From NCBI GenBank assembly GCA_021163585.1, contig JAGGTW010000014.1, positions 1 to 7,163 on the forward strand: a stretch of DNA of 7,163 bases, written 5' to 3'. The translations under genes and the position numbers were made by a program. Under the pieces are notes generated by a model. That model had not been told where the DNA came from, did not search any database, and worked only from the letters and a program-made list of their open reading frames with translations. Shown in pieces: positions 1 through 6,437 of this stretch. How positions within the stretch are numbered: position 1 is the first letter of the stretch; each line of letters starts with the position of its first letter. Source of the DNA: Desulfurococcales archaeon. GTDB lineage: Archaea > Thermoproteota > Thermoprotei_A > Sulfolobales > NBVN01.

Positions 1-1622
1 CTACCTCACCCTCCCCAACCAGCACGACGCCTACCGCAACCACCCCGGCAACCACTACTCCCACAGCCACTACCCCAACTGCTACGACTCCAGTTGTAGA
101 GAAAGTACTGGTCATAGGGTATACTAGACCTCCTGACACCCTAGATCCCCAGAAGTCAACGTGGGTTGACATTACGACAGACATAGTATTCGCCAGACTA
201 GTGAATATTGATTCTGAAGGAAACATAATTCCGGGACTGGCGGAGTCTTGGGAGATCTCTGATGGTGGTAAGGTAATTACCTTCCACTTAAGGAAGGGCA
301 TAAAGGATGCCTTCGGCAATCCGATTACAGCTGAGGACGTCAAGTTCGACTTCGAGAGGTTCATAGCTCCGGAGACGGCTTCTCCATCAGCTCCTCTAGT
401 AGTTGGGACACTTAAGGAGGTAAAGGTAATTGACGACTACACCGTGCAGTTCATCTTCGAAGAACCTTACGGTCCCATACTATCCATGCTCGCAACAATG
501 CCCAGTGCGGGCATCTACAGTGAGGAGTACTTCAAGAAGGTTGGTGACGTAGAGTTCGGTACTAAGCCAGCTGCCACAGGCCCGTACTACGTTGTTGAGT
601 GGGTCCGCGGCAGCCACATAGATTACGCTGTCAACCCCAACTACAAGCGTGACTACTACCCTGACTCAGTAATCGAGAATGAAGGACCGCCCTACATTAA
701 GAAGTTAAGGTTCAGGATCATTACAGAACCCTTCACGCTCGTGTCAGAGTTCAAGGCTGGTAATGTTCACGTACTACTTGACGTACCGCCAGAGTACTAT
801 AAGGAACTCAAGAACGACCCTAAGGTCACCATGATACCGTTCCTGGAGTACGTCCTTCACTACGTAGGGTTCAACTGCCAGAGGTACCCGTTCAATGACA
901 CAAGGGTGAGGCAGGCGATAGCCTACGCTATTGACAGGAAGCCAATAATTGAGGCAGCCCTAGAGGGACTGGCAGTACCGATTTATGGACCTCTAGTACC
1001 GACAATGATAGGGTACTCAGAGAAGATAGAGGAGTACGCTAAGCAGAAGTACCAGTACAATCTAGAGAAGGCTAAGGAGCTCTTAGCTGAGGCGGGCTGG
1101 GTGGACAGGGATGGTGACGGGATCTTGGAGGATAAGAATGGTAATAAGTTCGAGTTCGAGCTCTGGATCTCAACCGGCGAGTTAGAGGCCCCGAAGGTAG
1201 CCCAGATAATTCAGTCACAGCTAGCTAAGATAGGTATTAAGGTCAAAATAAGGCAGGTTGAGGAGTCAGCATTTACTGACTTAGTGTCTAAGGGTAAGCA
1301 CCAGGCCTACCTCTTCAGGTACGGCTTAATGGATGCTCAGATACTGTTCTACATGTTCCACTCTAAGAAGGGAGTTAAGAGGATGTTCTTCTACAGGTCA
1401 GACCTTGACGCAGCACTAGAGAAGATGGGTAGCACGATAGACCCTAAGGAGAGGCAGAAGTACATAGAGGAAGCCGAGAAGATCCTAATTGATGGCTGCC
1501 CGATGGTCCCGCTGTACGCCAGGAAGGTCTTCGTAGCGTACAGAAACGACATAGTTGAGGGAATTAAGGTTAACCCATATACGCAGTCACTGTACTTCAA
1601 TGACGCTAAGCTGAAGGGGTAA
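1..1622 (+). CDS. dppA: Peptide ABC transporter substrate-binding protein, family 5 (5' end outside window)
   Basis: This is the extracellular receptor of the importer; it binds peptides or a related solute and delivers them to the DppBC channel. The frame is open from the window edge (first full codon at 3) to TAA at 1620-1622, giving 539 residues without the N-terminus. A GTG at 201 is internal: upstream codons already encode the first lobe strand (LVIGYTRPPDTLDP, from position 108) that is standard in SBP_bac_5 proteins. Further family signs are PGLAESWEISDGG, the ITAEDVKFDFERF segment, DTRVRQAIAYAIDR and the end VNPYTQSLYF. A DRDGDG loop (1104-1121) resembles a calcium-binding loop and is common in this family. 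A Thr/Pro/Ala linker (residues 1-30 of the window) precedes the fold, and the C-terminus has no membrane segment, so anchoring is inferred to be N-terminal, by a lipid or a signal anchor that is off-window. Peptide specificity is not proven; sugars are bound by some archaeal members. Confidence 0.93.
   Translation, partial: TSPSPTSTTPTATTPATTTPTATTPTATTPVVEKVLVIGYTRPPDTLDPQKSTWVDITTDIVFARLVNIDSEGNIIPGLAESWEISDGGKVITFHLRKGIKDAFGNPITAEDVKFDFERFIAPETASPSAPLVVGTLKEVKVIDDYTVQFIFEEPYGPILSMLATMPSAGIYSEEYFKKVGDVEFGTKPAATGPYYVVEWVRGSHIDYAVNPNYKRDYYPDSVIENEGPPYIKKLRFRIITEPFTLVSEFKAGNVHVLLDVPPEYYKELKNDPKVTMIPFLEYVLHYVGFNCQRYPFNDTRVRQAIAYAIDRKPIIEAALEGLAVPIYGPLVPTMIGYSEKIEEYAKQKYQYNLEKAKELLAEAGWVDRDGDGILEDKNGNKFEFELWISTGELEAPKVAQIIQSQLAKIGIKVKIRQVEESAFTDLVSKGKHQAYLFRYGLMDAQILFYMFHSKKGVKRMFFYRSDLDAALEKMGSTIDPKERQKYIEEAEKILIDGCPMVPLYARKVFVAYRNDIVEGIKVNPYTQSLYFNDAKLKG
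18..92 (+). repeat. Five Thr-rich pentapeptide repeats in the binding-protein linker
   Basis: Five consecutive 15-base units encode TSTTP, TATTP, ATTTP, TATTP and TATTP. The codons differ freely between units (acc, aca and act for Thr; cct, ccg, ccc and cca for Pro), so the peptide pattern is conserved better than the DNA. Thr/Ser/Pro-rich stalks of this kind hold archaeal binding proteins away from the membrane and are often O-glycosylated; that role is inferred here. More repeats may lie upstream of the window. Confidence 0.8.
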
Positions 1623-1636
1623 CCCCCTGAAGAGGT

Positions 1637-1643
1637 AGGTGGT
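1637..1643 (+). promoter_or_regulatory. Ribosome binding site of dppB
   Basis: AGGTGGT lies 5 bases before the ATG at 1649. An in-frame TAG at 1643-1645 rules out any earlier start, so this site fixes the start of the first permease. It sits in the 26-base gap after the binding-protein stop codon. Confidence 0.6.
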
Positions 1644-1648
1644 AGATA

Positions 1649-2584
1649 ATGAAGAAGTACATAATAAGAAAAATTTTTTCTTTTATTATATGCATACTTG
1701 CCGTAACTTTATTCAGTTTCTCCCTACTCCACCTCATTCCCGGAGACCCTGTAAGGTACATCCTAGGTGAGTTCGCAACTGAAGAACAGTACCAGAAGCT
1801 CAAACATCAGTTAGGGCTGGATAAACCCATACATGTACAGTTCATTGACTGGCTCGCAAACATAATATTGAGGGGAGACTTCGGTAAGTCACTAGTGAAG
1901 AACGTCCCTGTCAGTGAGTTGATAAGCGAGAGAATAGTCTACACACTTCAGCTCACAGGGACCGCATGGCTCATAGCGTTCGCTCTAGGTATACCGCTAG
2001 GGATCGCGGCAGCAATATACAAGCAGACAGCCGTGGACTACGCGGTCATGGGCCTCGCAGCCTTCCTAATGTCAATGCCGTACTTCTGGCTCGGCCTAGT
2101 GCTAATGCTGGTATTTGGCGTCATGCTCGAGATCCTCCCTATTTCAGGAATAGGTGATTGGAGGAACGTAATCCTGCCTTCGCTAACCCTAGGGCTCCCT
2201 CAGGTAGCTGTCATAGCTAGGCTCATGAGGGCCAACATGCTTGACGTGCTGGATAAGGACTACGTAATGACCGCTAAGGCTAAGGGACTGCCGAACACGC
2301 TCGTAGTATTTAAGCACGCGCTAAGAAACGCCCTCATACCGATCGTTACATACATGTTCCTTCAGATCCCGTGGCTCTTCGGTGGAGCCGTAGTTACGGA
2401 GACCGTCTTCGCCTGGCCGGGGATGGGAAGATTACTCATAATATCGATCCTGCAGAGAGACTACCCAACAGTTCAGGCACTAGTCTTTCTGATAGGAACA
2501 TTAACAGTAATAGCTAACTTCGCCGCTGACTTAGTATATGCCTTCATAGACCCCAGAGTCAGAGTGACGGGTGAGGGGGCGTGA
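1649..2584 (+). CDS. dppB: Peptide ABC transporter permease, DppB type
   Basis: One of two membrane subunits forming the import channel. The 311 residues fit the family length. The first membrane helix (about 9-30) is followed by the family mark LIPGDP (29-34) and GDFGKSL (76-82). The BPD_transp_1 core starts near residue 97, and the EAA loop that docks on the ATPase is at about 204-231 (DYVMTAKAKGLPN, then HALRNALIP). The protein ends with the typical YAFIDPRVR. The start is firm because an in-frame TAG lies one codon upstream of the ATG. The stop overlaps the GTG of the next gene in a GTGA, implying translational coupling. Codons 5-14 are unusually AT-rich (ATA, AAA, ATT, TTT, TCT) compared with the rest of the gene, and they form part of an inverted repeat listed separately. 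Dipeptide versus oligopeptide specificity cannot be told from this subunit. Confidence 0.95.
   Translation: MKKYIIRKIFSFIICILAVTLFSFSLLHLIPGDPVRYILGEFATEEQYQKLKHQLGLDKPIHVQFIDWLANIILRGDFGKSLVKNVPVSELISERIVYTLQLTGTAWLIAFALGIPLGIAAAIYKQTAVDYAVMGLAAFLMSMPYFWLGLVLMLVFGVMLEILPISGIGDWRNVILPSLTLGLPQVAVIARLMRANMLDVLDKDYVMTAKAKGLPNTLVVFKHALRNALIPIVTYMFLQIPWLFGGAVVTETVFAWPGMGRLLIISILQRDYPTVQALVFLIGTLTVIANFAADLVYAFIDPRVRVTGEGA
1661..1689 (+). terminator. AT-rich inverted repeat with T-run, possible partial terminator inside the dppB start
   Basis: Bases 1661-1673 (ATAATAAGAAAAA) are nearly complementary to 1674-1689 (TTTTTTCTTTTATTAT), with a two-base bulge. The second arm is T6-C-T4. Archaeal RNA polymerase terminates at U-rich tracts without needing a strong hairpin, so partial termination here could give more binding-protein mRNA than permease mRNA. 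The same composition could simply keep the dppB start unstructured for translation, or reflect the Lys/Ile/Phe needed for the first membrane helix. This is an inference from position and composition. Confidence 0.25.
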
Positions 2585-3450
2585 CGGAGGAGAAGCGTAG
2601 AACTGTCGGAGTTAGCATGTGGAAGTTGACCTGGAGGAGATTTAGGAAGAATAAGTTAGCAATGACTGGCTTAGTCATGCTGCTCATTATTGTCGCTATC
2701 TCCGCTCTCGCACCGCTAATAGCCCCATACTCACCCATAGAGCAGCATCTTGAGGACAGGCTGCAGCCACCGTCACCTAAGTACTTATTCGGAACTGACG
2801 AGCTAGGCAGAGACATCCTCTCTAGGGTGCTCTATGGCTCCAGGATAGCGCTCAGGGTTGGTGTCTTAGTAGCCCTGATATCGGCGGCTATAGGCGTTAC
2901 CCTAGGACTGATCTCAGGCTACTACGGCGGGATAATTGATGAGGTGATAATGAGGATCGTGGATATTGTGTGGTCCTTTCCCTCACTGATCCTGGCTCTC
3001 GCCATAGTCTCTATACTGGGCCCCGGACTGATCAATGCTATGGTAGCTATAGCGCTAACCATGTGGGCCAGCTACGCGAGGATAGTGAGGGGTGAGACCC
3101 TCTCTGTGAGGGAGGAGCTCTACATCGAGGCAGCCAGAGCTATAGGTGAGAGCGACATCAGAATACTTTTCTCGTATATCCTACCTAACGTTATGTCATC
3201 AATCCTAGTGTTGATAACATACAACATACCCTCAGCAATAATCATTGCTGCATCACTGAGCTTCCTAGGCTTAGGGGCTCAGCCACCGACACCTGACTGG
3301 GGACTCATGCTCTCAACAGCTAGGACATACTTGACCATAGCGCCTTGGTACTCAATATTCCCAGGTGTCGCCATAATGATTACCGTGCTCTCCTTCAACT
3401 TCATAGGTGACGGTCTTAGGGACGCAATACAGCCTGAGAGGGTGAGCTGA
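2581..3450 (+). CDS. dppC: Peptide ABC transporter permease, DppC type
   Basis: Second channel subunit, partner of the DppB-type protein. The 289 residues match the family. It has the DppC N-terminal pattern WRRFRKNKLAMTGL (18-31) leading into helix 1 (about 28-48), then APYSP and the family mark FGTDELGRDILSR (70-82). The EAA loop is at about 183-203 (EAARAIGESD to SYILPN). FLGLGAQPPTPDWG follows, and the protein closes with GDGLRDAIQPER. The GTG at 2581 is the first start after an in-frame TGA at 2572 and overlaps the dppB stop. An ATG at 2617 (residue 13) has its own GGAG 5 bases upstream and would give a 277-residue protein still containing the whole DppC domain, so the start is uncertain. 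The stop lies one base before the next gene. Confidence 0.94.
   Translation: MTEEKRRTVGVSMWKLTWRRFRKNKLAMTGLVMLLIIVAISALAPLIAPYSPIEQHLEDRLQPPSPKYLFGTDELGRDILSRVLYGSRIALRVGVLVALISAAIGVTLGLISGYYGGIIDEVIMRIVDIVWSFPSLILALAIVSILGPGLINAMVAIALTMWASYARIVRGETLSVREELYIEAARAIGESDIRILFSYILPNVMSSILVLITYNIPSAIIIAASLSFLGLGAQPPTPDWGLMLSTARTYLTIAPWYSIFPGVAIMITVLSFNFIGDGLRDAIQPERVS
2608..2611 (+). promoter_or_regulatory. Possible ribosome binding site for an alternative dppC start
   Basis: GGAG lies 5 bases before an in-frame ATG at 2617. It competes with the GTG at 2581, which is preceded by the G-rich run at 2575-2579 at a very short distance. The conserved domain begins after 2617, so either start is compatible with function. 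Confidence 0.35.
3441..3446 (+). promoter_or_regulatory. Ribosome binding site of dppD
   Basis: GGTGAG lies 5 bases before the ATG at 3452 and within the last codons of dppC. An in-frame TGA at 3443 excludes earlier starts. The site's overlap with the upstream coding end supports coupled translation. Confidence 0.65.
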
Positions 3451-3451
3451 G

Positions 3452-4423
3452 ATGAGGAACGGGACGCTCCTCAAGATCGAGGACCTTTACGTCAACTTCA
3501 AGACAGATGAGGGTATTGCTAAGGTAATTGACGGCGTCTCACTGGACATCAAGTACGGTGAGGTACTAGCACTCATGGGTGAGACAGGTTGCGGCAAGTC
3601 AACCGTAGCTAAGTCCATTCTCAGACTCCTACCGAAGAACGCTGAGGTCAGAGGTAAGATCTTGTTTAAGGGGACTAACATACTCGACCTCCCGGAGTCT
3701 GAGCTGAGGAAGATCAGGGGTAAGGAGATAGGCATGATCTTCCAGGACCCGCTGACGGCCTTGAACCCGGTGTTCATTGTAGGCAACCAGATCAGTGAAA
3801 TGTTCAAGATACATAAGTTAAGGATTAAGAGAACCATACTGGACGAAGTCATTGAACTACTAAAGAACGTTAGGATACCTGACCCGCAGAGAAGGTACTA
3901 CTCCTACCCCTTCGAGCTGAGCGGTGGTATGAGGCAGAGGGCAATGATCGCCATGATGCTTGCCGGTAGGCCCTCACTACTCATAGCTGACGAGCCGACG
4001 AGCGCTCTAGACGTAACTATTCAGGCACAGATACTTAAGCTGATCATGGACTTAAGGAATGACTACAACATGTCAATACTTCTCATAACGCATGACCCAG
4101 GAGTAGTTGCTGAAATGGCTGACAGAATAGCGATAATGTACGCTGGGCAGATCGCTGAGATAGGTCCTGTCAGGGACATTTTCCTGAATCCCCAGCATCC
4201 ATACACGAAGGGTCTCTTAAGGGCTCTGCCACTAGGTCATAAAGAGGAGAGAGAGCTAGAGAATATTCCAGGAAGGGTTCCGAACCTCATTGAGCCGCCT
4301 CCTGGCTGTAGGTTTCATCCTAGGTGTCCTCACGCAATAGAGAAATGCAAGAAAGAGAAGCCCAAGCCTGTTGTAGTTTCTAATGAGCACTTCGTCTTCT
4401 GTCACTTACTTAGGGGTGGGTGA
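3452..4423 (+). CDS. dppD: Peptide ABC transporter ATPase, DppD type, with four-cysteine C-terminal module
   Basis: One of two cytoplasmic ATPases that power import; it probably pairs with the DppF-type protein. It has 323 residues with Walker A GETGCGKST (43-51), Q-loop FQDP (Q98), signature LSGGMRQ (156-162), Walker B LLIADE with Glu181, SALD loop (184-187) and His214. All residues needed for hydrolysis are present. Walker A has Thr where the family usually has Ser, and THDP replaces the more common THDL; both are minor. The C-terminal oligo_HPY region holds Cys286, 292, 299 and 317, the cysteine set that binds a [4Fe-4S] cluster in a structurally studied bacterial DppD. The start is firm because an in-frame TGA lies just upstream of the ATG. 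The stop overlaps the next gene in a GTGA. Confidence 0.95.
   Translation: MRNGTLLKIEDLYVNFKTDEGIAKVIDGVSLDIKYGEVLALMGETGCGKSTVAKSILRLLPKNAEVRGKILFKGTNILDLPESELRKIRGKEIGMIFQDPLTALNPVFIVGNQISEMFKIHKLRIKRTILDEVIELLKNVRIPDPQRRYYSYPFELSGGMRQRAMIAMMLAGRPSLLIADEPTSALDVTIQAQILKLIMDLRNDYNMSILLITHDPGVVAEMADRIAIMYAGQIAEIGPVRDIFLNPQHPYTKGLLRALPLGHKEERELENIPGRVPNLIEPPPGCRFHPRCPHAIEKCKKEKPKPVVVSNEHFVFCHLLRGG
4413..4419 (+). promoter_or_regulatory. Ribosome binding site bearing on the dppF start
   Basis: GGGGTGG lies immediately before the GTG at 4420 but 6 bases before an in-frame TTG at 4426. The spacing favours TTG, while the GTGA overlap with the dppD stop favours GTG. The two starts differ by only two residues. 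Confidence 0.4.
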
Positions 4424-5484
4424 TTTTGGTTAGGAGCGACTTAGTAGTTGTTGAAGACTTAAAGAAGTACTTCCCAATTAGAACCGGGTTGTTTAAGGCT
4501 AAGGGTTCCTTTGTCCACGCTGTCGACGGCGTGTCCTTAATAATAAAGAGGGGGGAGACCTTCGGCCTAGCCGGTGAGAGCGGCTGCGGTAAGAGCACGT
4601 TCGCCAGACTGCTCCTAAGGCTGATAGAGCCTACCGGAGGGAAGGTATTGTTTGATGAAGTAGACATATTCTCACTGAGCAAGAGAGAGTTGAAGAAAAT
4701 CAGGAGGCGTATGGGCATTGTATTCCAGGACCCTAAGTCATCCCTCAATCCGAGAATGACTATATATAACATCCTGAAGAGACCCCTAGAGATACATGGC
4801 CTCGGCAGCAGTAAGGAGGAGAAGCTGAACATGGTACTAGAAATTCTGGAGAAGGTCGGTCTAGGTGAGGAACACCTGAATAGGTACCCGCACGAACTCA
4901 GCGGTGGTCAGCAGCAGAGGGTCAGTATTGCTAGAGCTATAATAACCAAGCCGGACTTCGTGGCCCTCGACGAGCCGACCTCAGCCCTAGACATCTCAGT
5001 TCAGGCACAGATCTTGAACCTCCTCGTCAAGCTGCAGAGGGAGTTCAAACTGACCTACCTCTTCATAACTCACAACCTGATGGTCATGCAGTACGTCAGT
5101 GATAGAGTGGGGATCATGTACTTAGGTAAGGTCGTTGAAGTTCTGAACACTAGGGAGGAGCTGAACATGGGTAGGGTCTACCATCCCTACACGGCATTCC
5201 TAATGCTCTCGACACCAGCAGTAGACATTAGGGAGAGGGGCAGGAACAAGATCATAGTGCCTGGCGAGGTTCCAAGCCCCATTAACCCGCCCTCAGGCTG
5301 CAGGTTCCACCCGAGGTGCCCGTTCGCTAAGGAAGAGTGCAGGAGGAAGGAACCGCCAGTAACGGAGATCAGGAAGGGGCACTACGTAGCCTGCCACTTC
5401 CCGTCAGTTACGGAAGAGAAACTCACACCTTATGTCGAGGAGAGAATGGAAAGTATCAGGAAGCTGTGGAGGGGTGAGTCATGA
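4420..5484 (+). CDS. dppF: Peptide ABC transporter ATPase, DppF type, with four-cysteine C-terminal module
   Basis: Second ATPase of the importer. It has 354 residues with Walker A GESGCGKST (52-60), Q-loop FQDP (Q103), signature LSGGQQQ (160-166), Walker B FVALDE with Glu185, SALD loop (188-191) and His218. It begins with VEDLKKYFPI and contains HAVDGVSL, both typical of DppF/OppF. Cys294, 300, 307 and 325 have the same spacing (5, 6 and 17 intervening residues) as in the DppD-type partner. About 28 residues follow the last Cys (VTEEKLTPYVEERMESIRKL and on), a longer tail than in the partner. The start may be GTG at 4420 or TTG at 4426; an in-frame TAG at 4411 excludes earlier ones. The TGA stop overlaps the ATG of the next gene, the beta-lactamase-like hydrolase. 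Confidence 0.94.
   Translation: MILVRSDLVVVEDLKKYFPIRTGLFKAKGSFVHAVDGVSLIIKRGETFGLAGESGCGKSTFARLLLRLIEPTGGKVLFDEVDIFSLSKRELKKIRRRMGIVFQDPKSSLNPRMTIYNILKRPLEIHGLGSSKEEKLNMVLEILEKVGLGEEHLNRYPHELSGGQQQRVSIARAIITKPDFVALDEPTSALDISVQAQILNLLVKLQREFKLTYLFITHNLMVMQYVSDRVGIMYLGKVVEVLNTREELNMGRVYHPYTAFLMLSTPAVDIRERGRNKIIVPGEVPSPINPPSGCRFHPRCPFAKEECRRKEPPVTEIRKGHYVACHFPSVTEEKLTPYVEERMESIRKLWRGES
5468..5477 (+). promoter_or_regulatory. Strong ribosome binding site of the SxxK hydrolase gene, inside dppF
   Basis: GGAGGGGTGA ends 3 bases before the ATG at 5481 and lies within the last codons of dppF. It is among the longest purine-rich sites in the window. An in-frame TGA at 5475 excludes earlier starts. 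This suggests the hydrolase is translated from the transporter mRNA, coupled to dppF. Confidence 0.65.
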
Positions 5485-6389
5485 GTTCGGAACTCATTGA
5501 AAGGTTGGAACGTGAGTTAGTTGAGTTAGTTAGGTCATTCCCTGCTAAGGTAGGTGTGGGCTTCAAGGATCTTAAGACTGGTGCAGAGTACTACATAAAC
5601 GGCAGGGAAAGATTCCTGACTGCCAGCGTCTTCAAAGTCTTCGTTCTGGTAGAGCTCTACAACCAGGTCATTAAGGGGGAGTTGGACCTTGGAAGAAGGT
5701 ACAGGATCTCAGAGGGCGTTAAGGTGCTCGGGTCAGGAATTCTTAAGGAGCTGGATGAAGGACTGCAGCCAACGCTGAGGGACCTGGCTAAGCTCATGAT
5801 GGTTCTAAGTGATAACACAGCTACAGACATAATCATGGAGTTGCTGGGGAGGGAGAGGATTAGTAGGACCGTGAGGGAGGTACTGGGCTTGAGGGAGACG
5901 AGAGTCTGCTTAACTACAAGAGAAATACTGCTGGACATAGCTGGGGCTGATGACTGGGAGACAGCTAAGAAGAACTTCGAGGAAATGAAGATCAATAAGG
6001 GCGGTAGGTGGGAGACGGACTTCGAGCACAATGACGTAACAACACCTGAGGAAATGGTGAGGACTCTGGAGCTCCTTTATAGAGGTGAAGTACTCACACC
6101 TGAGGCATGCCGTGAGATACTGGAGATCATGAAGGCCTGCCAGACAGGTGAGGCGAGGATCAAGCGGTACCTGCCACATGGCGTTAAGGTAGCTCACAAA
6201 ACAGGGACAATGCCCGGTGTGGTTAATGACGCTGGAGTAGTGTTCACGGATAAAGGCGACTATGTCCTTGTGGTATTCATAAACGGTCTCAACTATGAGA
6301 AGCTCCAGTTTGTCCCTCTGGGAGAGGAGCTTATAGCTCAGATATCTAAGAAAGTATATGACGTGTATACGGGGACTGACCTGACATAA
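5481..6389 (+). CDS. Cytoplasmic class A beta-lactamase-like serine hydrolase (SxxK family)
   Basis: A 302-residue penicillin-recognising-fold hydrolase, Beta-lactamase2 type. Catalytic motifs are S49-V-F-K52 (nucleophile Ser and general base Lys), S110-D-N112 and K240-T-G242. The distance from SxxK to SDN (61) matches class A enzymes (60). Glu148-I-L-Leu151-Asp152 lies 38 residues after Ser110, where class A has Glu166-x-x-Leu-Asn170 at 36, so Glu148 is a candidate for the deacylating base with Asn changed to Asp. About 24 extra residues (roughly 153-185) follow before VTTPEEM. KTGTMPGVVNDAGVVF is also typical. There is no signal peptide: the catalytic domain starts at once (helix 4-18, then KVGVGFKDLKTG). 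The ATG is fixed by an in-frame TGA and overlaps the dppF stop. Peptidase or amidase action on imported peptides is inferred; beta-lactam hydrolysis is possible but unproven. Confidence 0.88.
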   Translation: MSSELIERLERELVELVRSFPAKVGVGFKDLKTGAEYYINGRERFLTASVFKVFVLVELYNQVIKGELDLGRRYRISEGVKVLGSGILKELDEGLQPTLRDLAKLMMVLSDNTATDIIMELLGRERISRTVREVLGLRETRVCLTTREILLDIAGADDWETAKKNFEEMKINKGGRWETDFEHNDVTTPEEMVRTLELLYRGEVLTPEACREILEIMKACQTGEARIKRYLPHGVKVAHKTGTMPGVVNDAGVVFTDKGDYVLVVFINGLNYEKLQFVPLGEELIAQISKKVYDVYTGTDLT

Positions 6390-6392
6390 ACT

Positions 6393-6405
6393 CGAACTTA
6401 TTTAA
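6393..6405 (+). promoter_or_regulatory. Putative archaeal promoter (BRE/TATA-like) before the aminotransferase gene
   Basis: CGAA (6393-6396) followed by CTTATTTAA (6397-6405) resembles an archaeal BRE plus TATA box in the 48-base gap after the hydrolase stop. A start site about 26 bases downstream would fall near 6427, leaving a leader of about 10 bases before the GTG at 6438. No T-rich terminator is visible between the two genes, so some read-through is possible. Confidence 0.4.
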
Positions 6406-6437
6406 TCCTCAATCTAACATACGCTGGGGGGTTCCAG

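Noticed and set aside
201..203. GTG as the start of the binding-protein gene
   Set aside because: The frame is open to the window edge and upstream codons encode the linker plus the conserved first strand of the family-5 fold, so the gene begins outside the window.
1681..1694. TATA-like TTTTATTATATGCA as an internal promoter
   Set aside because: It lies inside dppB, and a transcript starting about 26 bases later would lack the gene's start; no sensible downstream start is served before dppC.
5657..6197. Open frames on the minus strand opposite the hydrolase gene
   Set aside because: They have Ser/Leu-rich low-complexity translations, no motifs and no ribosome sites, and they lie opposite a gene with intact catalytic motifs.
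5481..6389. Antibiotic-resistance beta-lactamase acquired from bacteria
   Set aside because: Codon use matches its neighbours, it is translationally coupled to the importer, it has no signal peptide and it has a modified omega-loop; recent transfer for resistance is not supported, although ancient transfer cannot be excluded.
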